DNA of 26,470 nt from an uncultured Duncaniella sp. (GTDB lineage: Bacteria; Bacteroidota; Bacteroidia; Bacteroidales; Muribaculaceae): the NCBI GenBank assembly GCA_910577335.1, contig CAJTMJ010000044.1:1-26470 (forward strand), given 5' to 3'. The translations under genes and the position numbers were made by a program. Below the pieces are notes generated by a model, which searched no databases, was not told the origin of the DNA, and worked only from the letters and a program-made list of their open reading frames with translations. This document shows positions 1-8,033 of the stretch, piece by piece; positions within the stretch are counted from its first letter, which is position 1, and each line of letters begins with the position of its first letter.

Positions 1-109
1 AAATATTCAATTCTCAAAAGCTTTAACAAAGGGAGTTCTGCAACACCCTCCTACTATCTGCATGTTTTGTAATAACGTTATCTTTTGCGATGAACTATCA
101 GGGGATGAT
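1..109. other. Intergenic stretch at left edge
   Basis: No coding region, RNA gene or clear promoter was recognised between the window edge and the terminator of the SUS-like operon. The stretch is AT-rich and has no good hairpin. Confidence 0.5.
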
Positions 110-143
110 AAAATCAGGCACCTCGGGGGAACGAGATGCCTGA
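110..143 (-). terminator. Rho-independent terminator of the SUS-like operon
   Basis: Positions 114-125 and 132-143 pair as a 12-bp stem with one mismatch (TCAGGCACCTCG against CGAGATGCCTGA) around the six-base loop GGGGAA. Read on the minus strand, the stem is followed at once by TTTT (110-113). It lies 43 bases past the stop codon of the last gene of the operon, the expected place for its terminator. Confidence 0.7.
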
Positions 144-185
144 CAACTAAATATGAATCCTATTTATGAACTTTGAACCTATTAA

Positions 186-1979
186 TCAGAGTTTGGTAAA
201 CACGGTTTTGGTTTTGTAGAAATAAGTGTATCCGCCATACCACATATTCCAGTCATCGAAAGTGACAGTGAGATTCTGCATGTCAATGGTAGCAACCATC
301 GGCACATTCTCACCTTCGGATGAAGCGAAGATATAATAGCCTGCCTCCTGAGGCTGGAATGTAATGGTAAGATTCTCCATATCCACCTTTCCTACCAACG
401 GATAATCAGTCCAGTAGAAACCGTCGAATACCAAAGAGTCATCGCCTGATTTAGTCACCGTATAATTACCGGTATAATCGAAATCGTACCAGTTAGTGTA
501 ATCAGTCACGAATTCCTGACCGGAAGTGACATAGCTATATTCACCCACAAAGTCATCTATGGTGACAGACGATTTGCCCCAAATGAAGGTATCGACACTC
601 CATGAAGCACCCGCCACACCTGCCGCATAGACATAAAGGCGAAGCTCACCGCCGGTGCGACCACCTTCGATATATGAGCATTCATCGGGATAATTCTTAT
701 CATAACCGGGCCATATATACATGCCGTAGTAATCACCGGCAAGACCTGTGTTAGCCCAATATCCATTGTCATAATAACCTTCGGCATTCATTATCTCATC
801 AACGCTGCCATGGTTAGCGGGGTCAGCCTTGAATTCAAGGTCATAACCGGTCACACCATACCAAGGCTGGAGGATATAGGTGTTGTCATCGTAAGCGATC
901 AGAGTTTCATTGTAATCCTCGCCTGTGACTGCGCTGTGATATGTGCCATGCACACGCCAAATCTCCTGACGGGAGGGTTTCCATACAAAACTGTCGGCAC
1001 CGTTATCATAGTTGCAGGTACGGATAGTGATTTCACCGCTGCGCTCAGTTCCGGTGAATACAGACGGATTGCTGTCGGTGGAGATATACACTTCCGGCAT
1101 CTCACTCACACCGGTAGGTATGATGTAATCACCATCGGCATTACGCTCATAGTTGCCATTGGGTGTAATCAAACCGTTGGAATCCACGGCGAAATCAAAG
1201 TTGTAATAATCCACGCCATACCAAGCCTTCAATGTGTAGGAGTTGTCATCGTAGGCTATCATGGTGACGGGGAACGACTTGGCAAGGTGAGCGCTTGTAT
1301 AGGTTCCCTCAACTTTCCATGTTTCCTTATGGGTCATGGTGAACTCCACAGAAGCGGGTTCAGACTCAGTGTACGCCTCGTCAGTGCTTAAGGCACGGAC
1401 GGTGACAGTGTAGGAATTGTCAATTTTCAATCCGGAGATTTCGAGGAATGTGTCAGCGGTCTCACCGGTCACTTCCTGATCAGCACCTGTAGCCTTGTCA
1501 GGCACCATATAGGAGTAAGAATAGGAAGTGGCATTGGGAACAGGCTCCCAAGTCACCGAAGCCACACCGGCAGCCACGGTAGCTGAAAGAGCGGGTGTGG
1601 CAAGTGGCTGCGTAGCCGCCGTGGTCGCAGTGATGGTTGCTATTTTCGATGTGCCCTCATCGCCATAAAGTTTTGAATATGCCCACACGCCGAGAGTATA
1701 GGTGGTGGCAGGACGTAATCCGGTGAAAACCACGGAGGTCTGTTTTGTGACATCTCTCGCCACCAGATTACCGTCAGGATCGGTAAGTTCATAGCCATAT
1801 TGAGTGGCAGACTCCACCTTATCCCATCGGAATGAGAGCGAGCTAACAGACTCAGAGACATTGGAAGCCACCGGCTCCTTCAGCGTTGACTTTATGGGAT
1901 CGTCGTCATCGCTACAGGAGGTGAATCCCAAAGCGACCGCGCAAGCCATAACAACAGCAAATTTCATATATCTTTTCAT
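186..1979 (-). CDS. SUS-operon surface lipoprotein with fibronectin type III-like domains
   Basis: 597 aa; last gene of the SUS-like operon, 20 bp after the preceding gene. The N-terminus is a lipoprotein signal peptide with lipobox LGFTSC (lipidated Cys22) followed by SDDDD, the acidic tag that directs Bacteroidetes lipoproteins to the cell surface. Residues about 35-120 and 124-216 look like two fibronectin type III domains. Two similar segments follow (about 221-340 and 343-470), sharing a W-[KR]-V-x-G-T-Y start and an I-A-Y-D-D-N-[ST]-Y core, then a more distant beta-rich segment (about 475-597). The position matches the SusE/SusF or surface glycan-binding protein slot, so ligand capture for the SusC/SusD pair is likely. 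I do not recognise an exact family, and the substrate cannot be read from the sequence. Confidence 0.8.
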   Translation of the reverse strand: MKRYMKFAVVMACAVALGFTSCSDDDDPIKSTLKEPVASNVSESVSSLSFRWDKVESATQYGYELTDPDGNLVARDVTKQTSVVFTGLRPATTYTLGVWAYSKLYGDEGTSKIATITATTAATQPLATPALSATVAAGVASVTWEPVPNATSYSYSYMVPDKATGADQEVTGETADTFLEISGLKIDNSYTVTVRALSTDEAYTESEPASVEFTMTHKETWKVEGTYTSAHLAKSFPVTMIAYDDNSYTLKAWYGVDYYNFDFAVDSNGLITPNGNYERNADGDYIIPTGVSEMPEVYISTDSNPSVFTGTERSGEITIRTCNYDNGADSFVWKPSRQEIWRVHGTYHSAVTGEDYNETLIAYDDNTYILQPWYGVTGYDLEFKADPANHGSVDEIMNAEGYYDNGYWANTGLAGDYYGMYIWPGYDKNYPDECSYIEGGRTGGELRLYVYAAGVAGASWSVDTFIWGKSSVTIDDFVGEYSYVTSGQEFVTDYTNWYDFDYTGNYTVTKSGDDSLVFDGFYWTDYPLVGKVDMENLTITFQPQEAGYYIFASSEGENVPMVATIDMQNLTVTFDDWNMWYGGYTYFYKTKTVFTKL

Positions 1980-1999
1980 GCTAATTCTCTTGTTGTGGG

Positions 2000-2913
2000 T
2001 TAAAACATATCAAACAACGGATCGCCATAAGTGAAGGAGATAAACTGCCAGCTTGAAGAGCCGTCATCGTAGGAAGTGTCAATGGTAACCTGACCCTTCT
2101 TCTTTGCGAAGCGAATATATGTGTAGTTAGTGCCGTCACCGTAAGTGTAGACCAACGCGTATGTAATCTTAGGTTCAGACACACCGTCAGGACTCCATAT
2201 AGGGAAGTCGCCAAGGTCCTGATTGTAGAGATACCAGCATTGGAAAGCATCCTCAGGATAATAGTTGATATACGGGTCAGCGTTATATGTGGGATGTATC
2301 AGCGAATAGCTTGCCGAGGGATTGTCAACCTCAAACGGGAGGTCAAGACCCGAACCAAGGAAATTCTGAATCTTGAACTTGCGGGTACCGGGCATGGCAT
2401 ATATGTCGCTGTACACGTCGCCATAGAAATCGGTAAAACTGAATACCGCATCCTTAGCCCAAAGCTCCCAGTCAGATACGAGCGACGACACAGTGACCGC
2501 ATCGGTCCCCTCTACATAGGGATTAGAGAATGATTCGGGTATCGAGAGCGTCACGTTGTAAGTCTGCTTGGTAGGTAAGCCAGAACAGTCAATACGTATC
2601 TTTGTCTCATTCACACCGTCTTCAAACTTAACCTCGGAGGGGGCTGTGAACCCCTGCACATCGGATGTCAGTATCAACGGCACGGAAACCTCGCCGGAAG
2701 CGTCAAGACGTTTCAGTGTCAGTTCAAATGATTTATCCGCCTCGTCGCTGCCGAACATAAAGGAATATGATTCCTGCAACGGGAAATACACCGACGGATT
2801 CCTTCGGGGACAGCGGGTCCCGGCTGGTAATCATCATCGTCAGAGCATGATGCCAACGGAAGCGAGAATAGCATGGCTGAAAGCGCCATGAAATATATAT
2901 TTTTCATATTCAT
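2000..2913 (-). pseudogene. SUS-operon surface lipoprotein, interrupted by a one-base frameshift
   Basis: The first 32 or so codons (from ATG at 2913) encode a lipoprotein signal peptide, with lipobox LPLASC followed by SDDDD and then YQPGPAVPEG. The frame then runs into unrelated residues and stops near 2719. The neighbouring frame continues from the same point as NPSVYFPLQESY and stays open to 2000. Restoring one base near 2797-2803 (GAAGG-AATCCG on the minus strand) joins them into a 304-aa protein. The mature part resembles the Calx-beta-like N-terminal domains common in SUS-operon lipoproteins; I cannot assign a named family. It starts 17 bp after susD. It may be a genuine mutation or a sequencing error. 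As written, no full-length lipoprotein is made, because the downstream frame has no signal peptide of its own. Confidence 0.75.
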
Positions 2914-2930
2914 GCTTTTAAATCAGTTCA

Positions 2931-4667
2931 TTAATTACCTTTCCACATAGGGATAGCATTGGAGGGATCGGGGTTGGGAACCACACCTCTGTTATAGTTA
3001 CACTCGCTGTCAGGGATATACATTGTCATCCACGGAGCCACAGCGTTAGGATAAGAATTGAAGCAGAAATCGGGATACCAGTTGGTACCGTCATATCCGC
3101 GTATCACAGCCTTCTCCAGACGTTTGTAATCCCAGACAATCAAACCTTCGAGCCAAAGCTCAATGCGCTTCTGAGTGAATATTTCATCGATAAATTCCTC
3201 TATACCTGCCGCATTGCAAGAGTAAGAGCCGTCGCTATAACGATAGGTGTTAAGAAATGATTCAAGGAGCTGCTTACCTGCGCCGAAACCTGACACACGT
3301 GCCACAGCCTCAGCCTCTATAAGGAACATCTCTTCGACACGCATCAAGGGAACGCTCACAGCATTGCCCACAGCATAAGTGGTACGGTCGCCGCTTCCGG
3401 GATGGTACTTGAAGCCGACATATCCGCCATATTTACGCCATTCGTTGTAGCCCATAGATGTGCCTTTTGCATATTTGGTGTTATATGCCTGCTGGTTACC
3501 CACGTCATTGGGGTCAATCCATGTGGTTTTGCGCCAGTCGGAATCAGGAATCTTGTCAAACAGACGGGCGTCAATCATACGTGAAGCGCCATAACCCGCA
3601 TCGGCAATACCCCATGTAGCCTCGGGGCTTACAAACGATACGAATGACTGCCATTCGAGATTGACAGCGGGATTGTCAAGGGTAAGAGTGACACACCACA
3701 TCCAAGCCGCATTGGGAGTATTGAATCCGGTCTTAGGATCGAACCACTGTGACTCACTGAGCGGAGCGTAGCCTTCGGAGATAGCCTTGCGGGCATAGGC
3801 AGCGGCATTATTGAAGCAATCGTTAGCCGAAGCAATGCCAAGCTTATTATAAACGATATCCTCGTCGCTGTCATGGCTGAGCTGAGTGTCGAGATCGGCG
3901 GGATGAAGCAAGAAACGAGTACCGAGTTCCAACCAGAAACGGGCTTTCAGACCGTAGACCACGCCAATCGAAGCATTGACCTTCGAGCCTGACGCATGTG
4001 TATCGGAAAGATACTTTTCAGCATTGTCAAGGTCGGTGAGTATGAAACGGTACATAGTGTAGAACGGCGCACGAGGATTATCACGACCGCTTGCATCGGT
4101 GGTAGCCTCGGTAACGATAGGGACAGTCAGACCCATTATACCGGAGGCTTCCGCCTGCTGGTCAAGAGATGCCACATCTGTATGGCGATACTCATACAGG
4201 CGCGCCATATCGAAATAAGCCATGGCGCGATAAGCCAACGCATTACCGGCATATTCACGATCCTCTGTACGCTCCTCGGGCTGCGCGACACTCATCACAA
4301 GATTACACTTCTGAATGAGGTAGTAGTAACGGCGCCAGAAAAGTGTCTGTAACGAATAATTGCCAAGATAGTTAGTGTAACTGAAATCGGTAAAATAGTC
4401 GTAAGTGGTAGTATACGCAGGGATATCGGCGGTCATCGCATCACGATGAATACCGAAACCGGGGAAGCCGGCATCGTTCGACAATCCACCGTCGCCGTAG
4501 GAAGTAAATGAGGTCATATATGCGCTGACCGCACTCGAAAGCGAACCTTTGTCCTCACCCTTGATCTGATCGGCAGTAGCCTGATTAGTGGGAGTGAATT
4601 CTTCAAGACACCCTGAAAGAGAGGCACCCGCAGCGATAATTAATGAATATATGATATGCTTTTTCAT
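2931..4667 (-). CDS. SusD/RagB-family outer-membrane lipoprotein
   Basis: 578 aa, the size of SusD homologs. SusD proteins sit as a lid on the SusC channel and bind the nutrient at the cell surface. The signal peptide ends in lipobox SLSGC (Cys20) followed by LEEFTPTNQ, a typical SusD mature start. The C-terminal RagB/SusD region has the family hallmarks RVEEMFLIEAEA (about residue 440 on) and QKRIELWLEGLIVWDYKRL (about 510-530). It starts 28 bp downstream of the susC stop, so the two are co-transcribed. The ligand cannot be deduced, because no glycosidase, lyase or protease is encoded beside it in the window. Confidence 0.95.
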   Translation of the reverse strand: MKKHIIYSLIIAAGASLSGCLEEFTPTNQATADQIKGEDKGSLSSAVSAYMTSFTSYGDGGLSNDAGFPGFGIHRDAMTADIPAYTTTYDYFTDFSYTNYLGNYSLQTLFWRRYYYLIQKCNLVMSVAQPEERTEDREYAGNALAYRAMAYFDMARLYEYRHTDVASLDQQAEASGIMGLTVPIVTEATTDASGRDNPRAPFYTMYRFILTDLDNAEKYLSDTHASGSKVNASIGVVYGLKARFWLELGTRFLLHPADLDTQLSHDSDEDIVYNKLGIASANDCFNNAAAYARKAISEGYAPLSESQWFDPKTGFNTPNAAWMWCVTLTLDNPAVNLEWQSFVSFVSPEATWGIADAGYGASRMIDARLFDKIPDSDWRKTTWIDPNDVGNQQAYNTKYAKGTSMGYNEWRKYGGYVGFKYHPGSGDRTTYAVGNAVSVPLMRVEEMFLIEAEAVARVSGFGAGKQLLESFLNTYRYSDGSYSCNAAGIEEFIDEIFTQKRIELWLEGLIVWDYKRLEKAVIRGYDGTNWYPDFCFNSYPNAVAPWMTMYIPDSECNYNRGVVPNPDPSNAIPMWKGN

Positions 4668-4695
4668 TATCTGTTAATTGAAGTTACGAGATTAA

Positions 4696-7600
4696 TTAAA
4701 ACTCAACAGAAAGACCGCCTGAGATGGTGCGCATAGGGAAGAACGAACCGGCATAGACACCATAGAAAGAATCGAAGCGCGGGTCAAATCCCTTTCGTTT
4801 GGTCCAGTAAGCAATATTCTCGGCTACGGCATAAACTCTGAGTTTTGACATTTTCAGGCGAGAAGCCAAACTCTTCGGGAAGGTGTAACCGACAGAAAGA
4901 TTCTTGAACGTGATATAACTTGCGTCAGTGAGCCAACGGTCAGATGAAGAGGCGGCATAAAGGTCGTTGTACTGCCAACGTGGGATATCGCTGGTAGGAT
5001 TCTCCGGCGACCATGCCTTGAAAACATCCTTATGTTTCTGAGAACCTACGATAGAATTATAAGGCGGGGTCATCATTCCCATATAAGCCCAGTCCCATTT
5101 CTTGCCTCCGATAGAATAGTTGAACTGCGCATTAAGGTCAAATCCGTAACAACGGAAAGATGTGTTTATACCACCAAACATTTTCGGGAGCGCAGAGCCG
5201 CAAAGCGAGTATGTAGCCTGACTATAGTCTGTGGTAGTGGTCACCTCGCCGGTCTCTGAGTTCTTCTTGTAGTAAAGAGCCTGTCCGTCCTCGGAAACAC
5301 CTGCATAACGCTTGAGATACCATGTGCGTACCGGAAGACCTTCGCCAAAGAAGACTTCGCCGCTTGAGTATCCGCTAACGCCGTCAACCACGTATCTCTT
5401 ATTCTCTTCGGGGAGATAGGTGACACGGTTCTTTTCCCATGTGAAATTCAATCCCACAGTCCAAGCGATGTCACGTGTGGCGATTATGTCGCCTGAGAGG
5501 TCAACTTCCACACCTGTGTTGCGCATATCGCCCACGTTGTCATAGTAGCCGCTGTAACCAAGGCTATAAGGAGCCTTGAAATACATAAGCATGTCACGGG
5601 TGTTTCTGACATAGAACTCGGCACCTCCACGCAGACGTGAATTAAACAGCTCGAATTCCAGACCGGCGTTGAAGCCGCCGACTGTTTCCCAAGTTATATC
5701 CTTGTTTCCCTTGTCGTTGAATATGTAAGCTACGTTGCCGTCGGAGTTGCGGATGGTATAGGTATCGACGTAACGGTAGTTACCGATAGCGTCATTACCC
5801 TGCTCACCGTATGACGACTTGATCTTGAGCATATTTACCAAATGGCTCTTGGGGAACCATTCCTCTTTGGTAAGTATCCACGCCGCACCTATCGACCAGA
5901 AGTTACCCCAGCGGTGGTCAGGATGGAAATGTGATGAACCGTCACGTCTGAACGAACCGGAAGCGAATATTCGGTTGTCGTAGTCGTACTGCGCACGGAT
6001 GAAATAACCTTCCACATTATAATTTGTCTGGTAGCTGCCCATATCGCCATCGACAACAGCACCGTTTATTTCAGTGTTTTTATCGAACATGGCAACCTTA
6101 GTACGGTCAGCGGTCACGTTAGTGCCATTATTACGGCTATATTCATGTCCGACAAGAATGTCAACATTGTTTTTGCCGAACGAATTATTATAGTTAAGTA
6201 GCTGCTGATAGTTATAATCGATAGTACGATAATGACCTACGAACACTGAGCCTTGTGACGACTCGTTAGAGCTATAACCATAATAGGGGTTCACACCGGT
6301 ATTAATACGGTTTTCGGTATCGTACACGCTGCCGTTGATGGTCAGGCGGAAGTTATCGAGGAAATCGAAGGTTGCGAATCCCTGAAGACTGAAAGCGTTG
6401 CTCACATTTTTGTTTACGTTCAGAAGGTCTTCCTGCACATAGTTGCCGTTTGTGTCAACCGGGCGGTAAAGACCGGCGTTGTTTCCTGAACCGTAGTCGT
6501 AGACCTTGCCATGAGAGTCACGGAGAATATTACCCTCTCCGTCACGCACGTACAAGGGATAGATGGGTGACATGTCATTAAGCACATTGAACACGCCTGA
6601 CTGAGAATTGGTCTCTGTGTGGTTGTAACTTGCGTTAGCACCGACACGGAGGAAAGAGAAGGCTTGGTACTCAGTCTTCAGACGAGCGCTGTAACGCTCG
6701 ATGTCGTTTCCATACGATATGCCTTCCTCGCCAAGGTAGCCAAGGCTGCCGTAGAAGCTGAACTTGTCGTTACCGCCTGTGAGGTTAAGGTTGTATTCCT
6801 GACGGAAACCGTTGCGGGTACCCTCCTCAAGCCAATCGTCGGGATAAAGTGTGTAGATATTGCCGTCGTAAGCCACACGGTTGCCAAGGGTGGCGTTAGG
6901 GTTGAGACGACCGTTAGTACCGATCAGCATTTCACCTTCGGGCATACTGTAGACCATATAGCCGAGACCGCCTGAAGAGTTGGGACCGCCAAGTATGTTA
7001 TTGGCGTTTATATGCGCCTGAGCAAACTGCTGCCCGAGACCATTCATATAATAATTACGCATGGCGAGGTAATGTGCCTCATAGTATTGACCGGGGTCTT
7101 TAATGTAGTCATACTTGACACTCGCATCAGTGTTGGCACCCCACTTGGCACCGAAAGACACCTTTGTGTTGGAGCGTCCGGCACTCTTTGTGGTTATAAG
7201 GATCACACCGTTAGCACCACGAGCACCATAGAGGGCGTTGGAAGCAGCGTCCTTAAGCACGGTCATGCTTGCGATGTCGGCAGGGTTGATATCGTTAAGA
7301 TATCCGCTGTAGGGAAGTCCGTCGAGCACTATAAGCGGGGCAGTCCCGGCATTGATAGAGCTGACACCACGGATAAGGATAGTCGGGTCTTCGGTAAAAC
7401 TGTTGACAGAAAGCATCTGCAGACCTGTCACATTGCCGCTCAGGGCTTCGATAGGGTTTGTGACCTGCTGACGCTCGATGTCGGCGGCGCTCACCACGCT
7501 GGCAGCACCGGTGAATGCCTCACGCTTCTGTTTACCGAAGGCAACCACCATGACTTCATCCATCATCTCAGAATGAAGTTCGAGTCTAACCACAAGATCA

Positions 7601-7863
7601 GGCTTTATATCGACAATCTTTGTCTCATAGCCGATGTAAGAAACTTCAAGCCGCTTATCGGACTGACTCAGACCGGAAAGAGAGAACTTACCGTCAACGT
7701 CAGTGGCACCAGCGATATTCGTACCAACGACACGCACGGTAGCACCAATCAGAGGTAAGTCATCTTCCGCCGAGAGCACCTGTCCTGAAACACGCCCGTT
7801 TTGCGCAAAGGCATTAACTGCCGCAAAAAGCAGTAATGCCCATAATAACATTACTTTTCTCAT
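4696..7863 (-). CDS. SusC/RagA-family TonB-dependent outer-membrane transporter
   Basis: TonB-dependent channel that imports oligosaccharides or peptides across the outer membrane with its SusD lid. I chose ATG at 7863 (1055 aa) over the more upstream in-frame start at 7899, because the signal peptide MRKVMLLWALLLFAAVNAFA begins there and the -7 promoter box lies between the two. After the signal peptide come a carboxypeptidase-regulatory-like domain (GRVSGQVLSAEDDLPLIGAT... YIGYE), a TonB-box region (EVMVVAFG) and a plug domain with the SusC signature ALYGARGANGVILITTK. A long beta-barrel follows, ending in an aromatic-type C-terminus (GGLSVEF). It is the first gene of the operon. Regulation probably acts through the repeats at 7887-7950. 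No neighbouring anti-sigma or hybrid two-component regulator is present on this side. Confidence 0.95.
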   Translation of the reverse strand: MRKVMLLWALLLFAAVNAFAQNGRVSGQVLSAEDDLPLIGATVRVVGTNIAGATDVDGKFSLSGLSQSDKRLEVSYIGYETKIVDIKPDLVVRLELHSEMMDEVMVVAFGKQKREAFTGAASVVSAADIERQQVTNPIEALSGNVTGLQMLSVNSFTEDPTILIRGVSSINAGTAPLIVLDGLPYSGYLNDINPADIASMTVLKDAASNALYGARGANGVILITTKSAGRSNTKVSFGAKWGANTDASVKYDYIKDPGQYYEAHYLAMRNYYMNGLGQQFAQAHINANNILGGPNSSGGLGYMVYSMPEGEMLIGTNGRLNPNATLGNRVAYDGNIYTLYPDDWLEEGTRNGFRQEYNLNLTGGNDKFSFYGSLGYLGEEGISYGNDIERYSARLKTEYQAFSFLRVGANASYNHTETNSQSGVFNVLNDMSPIYPLYVRDGEGNILRDSHGKVYDYGSGNNAGLYRPVDTNGNYVQEDLLNVNKNVSNAFSLQGFATFDFLDNFRLTINGSVYDTENRINTGVNPYYGYSSNESSQGSVFVGHYRTIDYNYQQLLNYNNSFGKNNVDILVGHEYSRNNGTNVTADRTKVAMFDKNTEINGAVVDGDMGSYQTNYNVEGYFIRAQYDYDNRIFASGSFRRDGSSHFHPDHRWGNFWSIGAAWILTKEEWFPKSHLVNMLKIKSSYGEQGNDAIGNYRYVDTYTIRNSDGNVAYIFNDKGNKDITWETVGGFNAGLEFELFNSRLRGGAEFYVRNTRDMLMYFKAPYSLGYSGYYDNVGDMRNTGVEVDLSGDIIATRDIAWTVGLNFTWEKNRVTYLPEENKRYVVDGVSGYSSGEVFFGEGLPVRTWYLKRYAGVSEDGQALYYKKNSETGEVTTTTDYSQATYSLCGSALPKMFGGINTSFRCYGFDLNAQFNYSIGGKKWDWAYMGMMTPPYNSIVGSQKHKDVFKAWSPENPTSDIPRWQYNDLYAASSSDRWLTDASYITFKNLSVGYTFPKSLASRLKMSKLRVYAVAENIAYWTKRKGFDPRFDSFYGVYAGSFFPMRTISGGLSVEF

Positions 7864-7886
7864 AGGAATATCATGATAATTTAGCG

Positions 7887-7894
7887 CAAATTTA
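7887..7894 (-). promoter_or_regulatory. Bacteroidetes -7 box for the SUS-like operon
   Basis: The minus strand reads TAAATTTG, a perfect TAnnTTTG, 23 bases before the susC ATG at 7863. No TTTG -33 box is found 19-21 bases upstream, which would suit an activator-dependent promoter. Confidence 0.55.
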
Positions 7895-7950
7895 GACAAA
7901 AAATTTAAAAATTGACATTTTTTGTCTAAAAATATGTCAATTTAATGTCA
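7891..7950. promoter_or_regulatory. Operator-like inverted and direct repeats upstream of susC
   Basis: A perfect 14-bp inverted repeat, TTTAGACAAAAAAT (7891-7904) and ATTTTTTGTCTAAA (7917-7930), is separated by 12 bases; its left arm overlaps the -7 box. A second perfect inverted repeat, ATTGACAT (7911-7918) and ATGTCAAT (7934-7941), is interleaved with it, and another ATGTCA lies at 7945-7950. In all, the core TGTC/GACA occurs five times in 55 bp. This looks like a multi-site regulator binding region; the regulator is not identifiable here. Confidence 0.5.
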
Positions 7951-7960
7951 TTTTGCCATA

Positions 7961-7999
7961 AAAAATCTTCCGGACGGGGAAAATTCCGTCCGGAAGATT
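7961..7999 (-). terminator. Rho-independent terminator of rpsA
   Basis: AATCTTCCGGACGG (7964-7977) and CCGTCCGGAAGATT (7986-7999) form a perfect 14-bp stem with an eight-base loop. On the minus strand the stem runs into a short T run at 7961-7965. It lies 34 bases past the rpsA stop and separates rpsA from the SUS operon. Confidence 0.8.
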
Positions 8000-8033
8000 A
8001 CGTTATGCTTTATTCGTCAGAGTAATATGTTAA

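Noticed and set aside
810..1391. 193-codon plus-strand open frame opposite the fibronectin-like lipoprotein
   Set aside because: Antisense to a well-supported gene with signal peptide and conserved operon position.
7012..7758. 248-codon plus-strand open frame opposite susC
   Set aside because: Lies wholly inside the plug-domain coding region of the SusC homolog; its translation has no recognisable domain.
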